Origin: Tardibacter sp963781025
Lineage (GTDB): Bacteria; Pseudomonadota; Alphaproteobacteria; Sphingomonadales; Sphingomonadaceae
Direction of reading: 5' to 3'
NCBI GenBank assembly: GCA_963781025.1
Contig: CAWADU010000003.1
Location: 1,550,001-1,614,000 of the forward strand
DNA: 64,000 nucleotides
How positions within the stretch are numbered: position 1 is the first letter of the stretch; every line of letters starts with the position of its first letter. The translations under genes and the position numbers were made by a program. Below are positions 1 through 7,333 of this stretch, in pieces. The notes beneath the pieces were generated by a model that worked only from the letters and a program-made list of their open reading frames with translations, was not told where the DNA came from and made no database searches.

Positions 1-78
1 GATGCTTGACCCGAAGGTTGCGGTACAATTCAAAGGCCGGGGGTGTTTATCACAGGAGTCGGACAGGCCGTGACGGCG

Positions 79-714
79 ATGGATGAGATTAACTGGATCG
101 TCGAACCAGGCCTTACCGACTATGAAGAAGCGCTGGCGGCAATGGAGCATCACGCTGAAGCAATTCGGGCTGAAGGCGCGCGCGAGCGGGTTTGGCTGGT
201 CGAACACCCGCCAGTCTACACTGCCGGAACCAGCGCCAGGCCGGAAGATCTTATCGATCCCAACCGTTTCCCCGTCGTGACAGCGGGAAGAGGCGGACAA
301 TATACCTACCACGGCCCGGGTCAGCGCGTCGGCTATGTCATGCTGGACCTGGACAAGCGCGGACATGACATCCGGCGGTTCGTCCATGCGCTGGAGCAGT
401 GGATTGCCGATGCACTGGCCGCATTCGACGTATCTGCTTTTGCCGTCGACGGACGCGTCGGGCTGTGGGTCCACACGCCCCAGGGCGAGGCGAAGATCGC
501 CGCCATCGGTATTCGCGTACGACGCTGGGTCACCTTTCATGGCTTTGCCGTGAATGTCGCCCCGATGCTGGATCATTTCGCGGGAATTGTTCCCTGCGGG
601 CTTCCGGATTATGCCGTCACCAGCCTCGCCGCGCTTGGAAAAAGCTGCACCATTCAAGATGTCGACGCCAGCCTTCGGGCATCATTGCCGGCTTTCCTCG
701 ACCGGCTAAGTTGA
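79..714 (+). CDS. lipB: Octanoyltransferase LipB
   Basis: Transfers the octanoyl group from octanoyl-ACP to lipoyl domains, the first step of lipoate synthesis in the cytoplasm. From the ATG at 79 it is 211 residues, normal for LipB. The family signature RGGQYTYHGPGQ is near residue 75, the catalytic lysine lies in GEAKIAAIGIR, and the catalytic cysteine in IVPCGLPD. The start is uncertain: GTG at 43 and GTG at 70 are in frame upstream, and the AGGAG at 54-58 would fit the GTG at 70. It stands alone, with no lipA in view. Confidence 0.95.
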   Translation: MDEINWIVEPGLTDYEEALAAMEHHAEAIRAEGARERVWLVEHPPVYTAGTSARPEDLIDPNRFPVVTAGRGGQYTYHGPGQRVGYVMLDLDKRGHDIRRFVHALEQWIADALAAFDVSAFAVDGRVGLWVHTPQGEAKIAAIGIRVRRWVTFHGFAVNVAPMLDHFAGIVPCGLPDYAVTSLAALGKSCTIQDVDASLRASLPAFLDRLS

Positions 715-836
715 CACGCAGTGGATAGGAATTCATGCACGAGCGGTCGGCGGTTTGTTGAGAGCCGCTGGTGATGTGTTTAGGCTATCACCCGTCAGGT
801 GCCGTTAGACCGGGTGAATTCGAGGAGAGTTTTTGC

Positions 837-1088
837 ATGAGTGATATCCGATCAAAGATGCAAATTGCCATGTTCGTATCGGCCGCGGCAATCACGCTCC
901 TCGCCTGCGGCGGTGGCGACAAATCTGCTGACACGGGCAACACGGCCACGACCGAGATGCTCAGCACCGAAACGACGCTTGATGGCACGACCAACGACGC
1001 CACCTCGCTGGACGCCGCCGCTGGCAGCAATAACGAAGTAGCCGCGCCTGCGAACGAGGTTGCCGCCGACAATTCGGTGGCACCGTAA
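837..1088 (+). CDS. Small putative lipoprotein, unknown function
   Basis: 83 residues. The ATG at 837 was chosen because GAGGAGAG lies about eight bases upstream at 822-829. A short charged start and hydrophobic stretch end in the lipobox LLAC, so a lipid-anchored periplasmic protein is likely. The rest is low-complexity, rich in Thr, Asn, Asp and Ala (repeated TATTE and NEVAA-type stretches), with no recognisable domain. It resembles small Ala/Thr-rich lipoproteins of sphingomonads, but I cannot assign a function. Confidence 0.7.
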   Translation: MSDIRSKMQIAMFVSAAAITLLACGGGDKSADTGNTATTEMLSTETTLDGTTNDATSLDAAAGSNNEVAAPANEVAADNSVAP

Positions 1089-1118
1089 CCATCCCATACC
1101 AGTGGTGTTGGGGTGGAT

Positions 1119-1136
1119 CCGGCCGGAAGCGGCCGG
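1119..1136 (+). terminator. GC-rich hairpin after the lipoprotein gene
   Basis: CCGGCC and GGCCGG form a perfect 6-bp stem around a six-base loop, 31 bases after the lipoprotein stop. No T-run follows directly (a short T-run comes about 20 bases later), so it is only a weak terminator candidate. Confidence 0.3.
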
Positions 1137-1228
1137 GCCCGCCATCCGCCAAGCTTTTTGATCTGCTACCGAACGTGCAATGCGGCGCTGATTGGCTTCT
1201 CATTGTGCATTTTTGAAAGGCTGACGCC

Positions 1229-1867
1229 GTGAAATTCAGTTGGACCGGTATTGCCGCAGGACTGGCGGTACTGACTGCCGTGACGCCGCGAGCATCGGCC
1301 CAACTTTTCATATACCCGCCGGATTTCTCGGGCGCGCCTGTAACCGGAGCGGAACCTGGCATCGGCCTGCCCCTGCCAGGCGCCAATCCGGAAGAACTGC
1401 GCGCATCCCTCGTGTGGAACCTGCGCGCCGGGCTGAACGTCGCCGCGCTACAATGCCAGTTCTCCCCGACGCTCGCCACGGTTCGCAACTACAATCAGTT
1501 GCTGCGACATCAGGTCAAGGAATTCAACCGTACCCGCTTGAGCCTCGAAGGCTATTTCAAGCGTACGGCCGGTGCGAAAGATGGAGTCCGCGCCTTCGAC
1601 CAGTACACAACCCGAACATATAATGGGTTTTCGACCCTCCACGCACAGCTCGGCTTTTGCCAGACAGCGGCACTCATCGGACGCGCGGCATTGGGAACGC
1701 CCAAGGGCGAATTGTACCAGCTGGCATCTCTACGCCTGCGCGAATTCAGAAACAGCCTGACGCCGGTCGGCGATCGTCTTTTCGGCATACGGCTTGGGGC
1801 CTTTCCGCTCGAGCAAATTCCCGATCCGTGCGTCGATAAAAAAGGCCGGCGCAAGAAGCGCTGCTAG
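1229..1867 (+). CDS. Secreted protein of unknown function
   Basis: 212 residues from a GTG start at 1229, with GAAAGG at 1215-1220 upstream. Residues 1-25 form a typical Sec signal peptide ending in RASA before QLFIYPP. The mature part has a Pro/Gly-rich opening (residues 28-55) and a helical region starting around SLVWNLRAGLNVAALQCQF. It holds several cysteines (the CQF, FCQ, DPCVD and KKRC regions) that could form disulfides in the periplasm. The C-terminus is very basic. I recognise no named family. Confidence 0.7.
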   Translation: MKFSWTGIAAGLAVLTAVTPRASAQLFIYPPDFSGAPVTGAEPGIGLPLPGANPEELRASLVWNLRAGLNVAALQCQFSPTLATVRNYNQLLRHQVKEFNRTRLSLEGYFKRTAGAKDGVRAFDQYTTRTYNGFSTLHAQLGFCQTAALIGRAALGTPKGELYQLASLRLREFRNSLTPVGDRLFGIRLGAFPLEQIPDPCVDKKGRRKKRC

Positions 1868-2000
1868 CTTTCATTCAGGGGCGGCAGCAATGTCGGAATA
1901 AACGCGCCGGAGCTTTCTGCCCCCACCGCCAGCTCGCGAGAAAAGAAAGGCGGGCCATCTGTGGATGACCCGCCCATCTTTGGGGCCGAAGCCGCCGGTC

Positions 2001-3113
2001 TTACTGACCGGCGCCCGGTCCGAAGTTGATTTCCACGCGCCGGTTCTGCGGCTCGCGGACACCGTCAGCAGTCTCGACCAGCGGACGGCTTTCACCAAAT
2101 GCCTCGGTCGATATGGCTGTTTCGGGCACGCCCTTACCAGCCAGATAAGCCTTGGCGGCATCAGCACGGCGCTGAGAGAGCCCAATGTTATACTGGGCGG
2201 AACCCGATTTGTCCGCGTGGCCTGCCAGCGTGATGCTGGCCTGGCCGGTCTGCTGGTACGCAGCCGCGGCGTTATCGAGGATGCTTGCAGCCTCGGGGGT
2301 GACGTCCGACTTGTCCCAATCAAAGAAGACAATGAACGGTCCGGGCGTCGCAACCGGCGGAGGCGGAGGCGGCGGAGCCGGTTCCGCGGGCGGAGGCGGC
2401 GGGGGCGGCGGCGGCGGCGGTGCAGCCGGTTCGCCAAAGTTGTAGATAAGGCTTGCCAACAGGCTGTGCGAACGAATGTCGCCCTTCATTCTTTCGCCCG
2501 TGACCGCGATCGTCTTGACATTGTCGACGTTGAAGAATCGATACTTCAAACCAACGTCGATATTGGTCGTGATCGCCCGGCGAAGGCCGGCAATCAGCTG
2601 CCATGCGAATTTGAAGTCGGAATCATCGACAAAAGCGGTACCGAATTTGGCGAGCTGATAGTCGGACTGCTTGACGCGGGCGATACCAGCACCGCCGCCA
2701 ACATAGCCACCCCAGCCTTCTTCACTTCCGAAGTCGGCAAGGCCATTGACCATGAAGCTCAGAACACGAGTGTTGCCGTCGGCGAATTCATAAGCACCCA
2801 CAGGCTGCCCGGCGCCATTGAAACCCGGAACACCGGCAACGGTCGTGCTGACCTTGTCAAGGTTCGCGTCCTTGTAGCCGGCCTCAAATTCGGCGCGGAA
2901 CGGGCCGAAATCATAGCCGACGATGCCGTCAACGTCATACCCGTATTCATGGTCGACGTGGATTGCATTTGAAGCGGCACCCAGATCGAATTTCGAATCC
3001 TCGATCATTAGGCCGCCGCCCTCAACACCAACGTACCACGCCCCATCACGGGCGTGAGCAGTAGTGGCCAAGGCGGTTGATGCAAAGGCCATTACGATGG
3101 CGAGCTTCCGCAT
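2001..3113 (-). CDS. OmpA-family outer-membrane porin
   Basis: 370 residues from the ATG at 3113, preceded by AAAGGGG. An N-terminal Sec signal (cleavage near TAHA-RDG) is followed by an eight-strand beta-barrel domain of about 200 residues. Next comes a proline-rich linker (two runs of seven or more prolines at about residues 230-257). The C-terminal OmpA/MotB peptidoglycan-binding domain starts near FIVFFDWDKSDVTPEA and keeps the LAGHADKSG and RRADAAKAYL motifs. It should tether outer membrane to peptidoglycan. It reads away from the GTA cluster, and its promoter must lie in 3114-3320. Confidence 0.93.
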   Translation of the reverse strand: MRKLAIVMAFASTALATTAHARDGAWYVGVEGGGLMIEDSKFDLGAASNAIHVDHEYGYDVDGIVGYDFGPFRAEFEAGYKDANLDKVSTTVAGVPGFNGAGQPVGAYEFADGNTRVLSFMVNGLADFGSEEGWGGYVGGGAGIARVKQSDYQLAKFGTAFVDDSDFKFAWQLIAGLRRAITTNIDVGLKYRFFNVDNVKTIAVTGERMKGDIRSHSLLASLIYNFGEPAAPPPPPPPPPPPAEPAPPPPPPPVATPGPFIVFFDWDKSDVTPEAASILDNAAAAYQQTGQASITLAGHADKSGSAQYNIGLSQRRADAAKAYLAGKGVPETAISTEAFGESRPLVETADGVREPQNRRVEINFGPGAGQ

Positions 3114-3262
3114 AACGCTATCCCCTTTCCCAAAAAGAGTTCCAGACAGGAACCTGATTGCGGTTTTAACCAACTCATTTCGGTCGCGCAAGAGAGTGTA
3201 CTGCTGAACCGTTGCACAAAAGACGCGGTAAATGAATAATGAGCAGAGATGTTAGAAAAGTG

Positions 3263-3276
3263 TGAACAATTGTTCA
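3263..3276. promoter_or_regulatory. Perfect 14-bp palindrome upstream of the OmpA gene
   Basis: TGAACAATTGTTCA is a perfect palindrome in the 207-base gap between the last GTA gene and the OmpA gene. Immediately beside it, at 3280-3299, GTGAA and TTCAC form a second, looser inverted repeat. The position, about 150 bases upstream of the OmpA ATG, fits an operator for a dimeric regulator. No regulator can be named. Confidence 0.4.
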
Positions 3277-3320
3277 GACGTGAAACTCCGTAAGTTCACC
3301 CTTCTGACTACCCTCTATAC

Positions 3321-3812
3321 TTAAATCAATCCGTGGCCTCGCATGGCGCCTAGGATATCCTCGATGACTGAACGAGCTTCAACGTCGACAGTCCCTCCGC
3401 CGGCTGGAGCGGAGATTGCTGGTTGACGTGATCCGATGATTTGCTCGCCCCCAATCTCGACGGCGTTTGCCGATATGGTTCCCACCACCCACACAACTCC
3501 ATCCCAATGAGCGAACATGCCGTCGCCAATAAGCCAAACGACCAGCCCTGCAAATGGTTGCAGAAATCGCCAGCCACCGTCGCTCCATCCCGCAAGATGT
3601 CCCTGTTTCCCGGCCCAGGCACCGGTGGGGGCAGGTCCAACGATCCAGCATTGACCGACTTCGGGAGCGGTGGGAGGGTCATTTGCGCCGATAGACTGTG
3701 CATTTGGATTCACTGCCATGTCCAGCGCGGCAAGCGCCTCGTTATGGGTTATTTCCTTTTGGGCCTGCCCGGCAATAAGATAGGGTAGCGCAAGGCGCGC
3801 GCTTGCGGTCAT
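3321..3812 (-). CDS. DUF2793 domain protein, GTA-associated
   Basis: 163 residues. It opens with SARLALPYLIAGQAQKEITHNEAL, the hallmark of DUF2793 proteins found at the tail end of alphaproteobacterial GTA and prophage clusters, followed by a Trp-rich beta segment (GWSDGGWRFLQPFAGLVVWL). The last 40 residues are a variable tail. A role as a tail-tip or fibre-associated virion protein is inferred from position only. It is the last gene of the cluster. Confidence 0.85.
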   Translation of the reverse strand: MTASARLALPYLIAGQAQKEITHNEALAALDMAVNPNAQSIGANDPPTAPEVGQCWIVGPAPTGAWAGKQGHLAGWSDGGWRFLQPFAGLVVWLIGDGMFAHWDGVVWVVGTISANAVEIGGEQIIGSRQPAISAPAGGGTVDVEARSVIEDILGAMRGHGLI

Positions 3813-3844
3813 TGAAGCCTCCTTCAGAACTCGACGCCGAGTTT

Positions 3845-6076
3845 CTACATGTCCAGAATGAAATCCGCCGTTGCATAGACGCCGGGTCCAGCCAAAGCGC
3901 TCAACTGCGCAACGGCAATGTTCAGCACCGCGATATCCCCTCCGTCCGCGGTTTGATCGGCCACGGAGTAATTAAAATAGGGCACAGCCAGATCCACAAT
4001 CCGCTCGGCGCCGCCCTCGGGGTGCAGCTTGAGGCGATAGGCTTCACGCTCCTCGCCAAGCGGCACATCGACGCCGTCGATCCAACTCCATCCCTGGCGG
4101 CTGCGCCTGATCCAACGGATCGCGATGTCGCCGTTCGATTGGGCTTCTGCCCTAAGGTCAGTAGGTCCGGGCGGCAATAATGCCGCGCCTCGCAACAGCA
4201 CTGAGATCTGCTCCGCATCCCCCGGATCTTGCCCAGGGCCGACGGCTCGAAACTTGATGTTGCTCCCCAGGCAACTGACCGGCAGGTCCAGCGAACCAAC
4301 CAGTGCCGGATCGATCATGACAAACCGATTGCCAGGGATGTGGCCAGCACCCGCCCATTCCGTTCCGCGCCGTCCCCTCAGCAAATGACTGAGCCTGAAA
4401 CGTCGAGAACCCAGAGCTTCCGCCCGACCGAACTGAACAAGTTCGTCATCGATCAGCGCCAGATTGGCGCCCGCCAGCAGCGCATCGTCGGATCGACCTT
4501 CGATCCACATGCCGTCATGCGCCAACTCGACGTCAACCGTGTTGCGATCATCCCAAAGGACTGATCCCGCCTCGCCCAAGGCACTGATCGTGACGCCGGA
4601 AACGCTGCCGCCGCTGGCTGTATAAACCGACTGCCAGCTTCCCCCATCGTCGAGGCTGAGTGAAATATCGGCCCTGCGCCATCCCTGCTGCGTGCCGGAG
4701 GCGGCGATCCAGACGCGCGGTGTCGTCGGCATTTCGTCGTACAGAGGTGGAAGGTCGAGCACGTGCAGCAGCGTTTCACCATTGGGCAGCCCATTCTGGA
4801 CGGCCACTCGCCCGCCTTCCGCCTCCGAGAAGGTCGAGGCCGGAAGCCGCGCCACTCGATCGAGACCTAGTTCAACCGCCATCCGCTCGACCGTCACATC
4901 ACGAATCCGCCACAGGCCGCCATCGACGGGATGACGAAGGGTGTCTCCTGGCTGCAGCGCCATAGCGCGGTGCGGCAGGCGAATGGTCGCCGTCGCCGTC
5001 CGGGCTGATGTTTCGATCATTTTGCGTTCGACAAGCGCCTTTGCTTCGCCGGGAGCCAGAACCGCCGGCAATTCAATCCGGTCGACCCGCGATCCGCCGC
5101 CAAAATGCGCGCGTTGCAATCCTGTCTGGTAATCGCGACCGACATCGTAATAGCCGATGCTGAGTTCCCTCGGCGCCTGATCCGCAGCGCCCCGTTCGAT
5201 CTTCATTCGCCCGTCATTGGCGGCACGGTTATTTACAGGCGCTGCCCCGAGGTCCAGGACGTCCAGATCGATCGCCTCGGGTGTCGCGTTTAGCGAAAGG
5301 CCGACAGTTTCCCCATCGTCCACCATTGTGATCGGGTCGACCACCGCCAGCGTCTCCAACACCGAACGGATAGAGCCGCCCGAGGCCACGCCGAACCCAC
5401 GCAGGCGTGTTCCCTGTTCCGCTGCCGCTGTCGGCGCAAAGCCGGTAGCCATGCCCAGATCATCAATGATCGTCGCCGCTCCAATAAAGCCATCGTCCGC
5501 TTCCACTTCGAAGCTCAGCGAGGGGATGTGATTGGCGAATTCCGAAAGATCGAGGTCCTCGAAAACGGCATAGGCCATATTCCGATAGGCGGGAGCGGCA
5601 TCAAGGCCTTCGGCCGATATGATCAGCGGATCGGCCAGCTCGTCCCCCTCGCCCCTGTAAAGACGCATTGTCGCTGGAATGATCCACTCTCCGGTTTCCG
5701 AGCGCATCAGTTTACCGTCACCCCATATCCGCTTGATCGAGCGGATCGAGCGGCCGGAAAGTGCCACTGCAAAGCTCGCGGCATAGCTGTATGATGTTGT
5801 CTTGGGCTTTCCTTTGCCGCCGCCCGACCGGTGTGCCGCTTCCCTGATGTCGTTTGCCCATATGACCGATCCGGACGCGCGGATTGTGCCATAGAGACGG
5901 GGAAGCGGCGTGCCATAAGCGGAGCTTTGGACGGCCAGATCGTTGAGCCTCGGCCCTTGCCTGCCTTTGCCACCGCCGAACAGTTGCTCCGCGCCAAATC
6001 CCAGAGCCGCGGCGGCAATGCCGACGACCGGCCCGCCCACCACCGTGGCGACTGCGGTGAGTACCAGCGTTGCCAT
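3845..6076 (-). CDS. GTA tail tip megatron protein (g15-like), short form
   Basis: 743 residues from the ATG at 6076, preceded by GGGAGGG; an upstream in-frame start at 6121 would overlap the peptidase gene. The N-terminus has a hydrophobic Gly/Ala-rich helix, then the conserved opening of GTA g15 proteins (VQSSAYGTPLPRLYGTIRASG, ASFAVALSGRSIRSIKRIWGDG). The phage-tail/gpJ-like core (YRNMAYAVFEDLDLSEF) and beta-rich C-terminal modules follow. It should form the host-contacting tail tip. It is much shorter than Rhodobacter g15, and I see no TIM-barrel insertion; a comparable domain seems to sit in the 7334-9658 gene. Confidence 0.88.
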   Translation of the reverse strand: MATLVLTAVATVVGGPVVGIAAAALGFGAEQLFGGGKGRQGPRLNDLAVQSSAYGTPLPRLYGTIRASGSVIWANDIREAAHRSGGGKGKPKTTSYSYAASFAVALSGRSIRSIKRIWGDGKLMRSETGEWIIPATMRLYRGEGDELADPLIISAEGLDAAPAYRNMAYAVFEDLDLSEFANHIPSLSFEVEADDGFIGAATIIDDLGMATGFAPTAAAEQGTRLRGFGVASGGSIRSVLETLAVVDPITMVDDGETVGLSLNATPEAIDLDVLDLGAAPVNNRAANDGRMKIERGAADQAPRELSIGYYDVGRDYQTGLQRAHFGGGSRVDRIELPAVLAPGEAKALVERKMIETSARTATATIRLPHRAMALQPGDTLRHPVDGGLWRIRDVTVERMAVELGLDRVARLPASTFSEAEGGRVAVQNGLPNGETLLHVLDLPPLYDEMPTTPRVWIAASGTQQGWRRADISLSLDDGGSWQSVYTASGGSVSGVTISALGEAGSVLWDDRNTVDVELAHDGMWIEGRSDDALLAGANLALIDDELVQFGRAEALGSRRFRLSHLLRGRRGTEWAGAGHIPGNRFVMIDPALVGSLDLPVSCLGSNIKFRAVGPGQDPGDAEQISVLLRGAALLPPGPTDLRAEAQSNGDIAIRWIRRSRQGWSWIDGVDVPLGEEREAYRLKLHPEGGAERIVDLAVPYFNYSVADQTADGGDIAVLNIAVAQLSALAGPGVYATADFILDM

Positions 6077-6078
6077 GT

Positions 6079-6489
6079 TTATCCCTCCCTCACGACCCGC
6101 CACACGCCCTGTAGTGGCCAAAGTGACGGCAGCGGCGTTTCAACCACTTTCCGCAGCCCCAGGTGCGCATGGACAAAACCGGTTCCGGTGCAGATGCCAA
6201 GATGCTGCTGTCGACGCCCCGCCCGAAAAAGCAATATGTCCGCCGCCGACGCCAAAGAGACCGGAAAACGCCTGAAGCCGAACGCGTCCAGCGCACATAT
6301 AAGTCGAGTGAAATCCTCGCCCGTCAGATCATAGTCGCCTGGAACATCGACATGAACGCCACCCGCCCGGACGGCAATGGCAGTCAGTCCGATGCAATCC
6401 AGACCGACTGCGGGTAGTCGCCCCTGCGCCCTGAACGGGGTTCCGATGCAGGCACGCGCGGCTGCGACGATATTGCGGCGCTGTTCCAT
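6079..6489 (-). CDS. NlpC/P60 cell-wall peptidase of GTA tail (g14-like)
   Basis: 136 residues, a bare NlpC/P60 domain. The catalytic Cys is in VGLDCIGL (about residue 32) and the catalytic His in QQHLGICTG, with FVHAH downstream. In GTA tails this enzyme is thought to cut recipient peptidoglycan during DNA entry. It lies between hub and megatron genes with intervals of two bases or less, matching the GTA order. All expected active-site residues are present. Confidence 0.92.
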   Translation of the reverse strand: MEQRRNIVAAARACIGTPFRAQGRLPAVGLDCIGLTAIAVRAGGVHVDVPGDYDLTGEDFTRLICALDAFGFRRFPVSLASAADILLFRAGRRQQHLGICTGTGFVHAHLGLRKVVETPLPSLWPLQGVWRVVREG

Positions 6490-6490
6490 T

Positions 6491-7330
6491 TCAGACGCCC
6501 GGATAACGAGTCAGCAGGTCGTTGCCGGGCACATGCGGCTCGCCCTGGAAATTGGCGGCATTGGCGAAACGCGTGCGGCATGTGGCGAAGCGCTTGTCAC
6601 ACCCCTCGCGAAGCTCGATCAATGCGCCGGGTTCACAAAGCACGGCCGGCGCTTCAGCCAAAAAGATCAGATCACCGGAGGATCGCAGCAATGCCACCTC
6701 CAGCCCGCTATTGCCGCCGGAAAGGAATCGCACTTCGCCATAGCCGAACGCGTTCTCAACAGGCTCGGCGTCAACGACCCGCAGCGTCTGTGGTTCAACC
6801 GTCTCTGCTATTCGCGTAACCCTGATGCGATCGGCGAGATCGACACGGCAGCGACGGTCGCCAAGTTGCGCCCTGCATTCGGGCGAAAGCAGTTCCAGCG
6901 CCGGTTGCTCCAGCACATGCGCCTGCCCCCTTAGCTCCGCTGTAAAGCCGGCATCGCCATGGGTGATCGTGCCGAGTTGCCCGCGCATCAGTGGCAGACG
7001 CCCGCCTTCCGGGTCCGTCCAGTCGACCACAAACAGAGCCACGCGCGCGCCGTCATAACGGCCCGCCGTCAGATCGAACTCGGTAATTGCGTCCGCCGAT
7101 AGCGCGCCGTCGATATCCATGCTGTCGGTCTCCAGCCCGCCCGACAGGTGGATCGCGGACGGTGCGATGCCCGGCGCGGAACGGTAACTCAGCCCGTCGA
7201 TATCAAGGTCGCGGTCATGGCTGGCGAATCCCAGGGTCACGCCATCGAATCGTGCGACCCGCCAGCAAAAGGCGAGCGTGGTCGTCTCCGCCGCGATCCG
7301 CGCGGCGAAGTCCGTGGACAGCGATATCAT
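6491..7330 (-). CDS. GTA tail hub protein, DUF2163 (g13-like)
   Basis: 279 residues. DUF2163/phage baseplate-hub type: it opens with a short helix (FAARIAAETTTLAFCWRV), then the conserved GVTLGFASHDRDLDIDGLSYRSAPG strand region. The C-terminal segment contains CRAQLGDRRCRVDL and CDKRFATCRTRFANAANFQGEPH, which keep the cysteine-rich iron-sulfur-type region described for GTA hubs. It should cap the tail tube and hold the peptidase and megatron. It fits its operon position exactly. Confidence 0.92.
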   Translation of the reverse strand: MISLSTDFAARIAAETTTLAFCWRVARFDGVTLGFASHDRDLDIDGLSYRSAPGIAPSAIHLSGGLETDSMDIDGALSADAITEFDLTAGRYDGARVALFVVDWTDPEGGRLPLMRGQLGTITHGDAGFTAELRGQAHVLEQPALELLSPECRAQLGDRRCRVDLADRIRVTRIAETVEPQTLRVVDAEPVENAFGYGEVRFLSGGNSGLEVALLRSSGDLIFLAEAPAVLCEPGALIELREGCDKRFATCRTRFANAANFQGEPHVPGNDLLTRYPGV

Positions 7331-7333
7331 CGA

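Noticed and set aside
1965..2972. Long plus-strand frame opposite the OmpA gene
   Set aside because: It is the antisense of a clear OmpA protein, with Arg/Gly-rich low-complexity translation and no domain; GC-rich codon use produces such frames.
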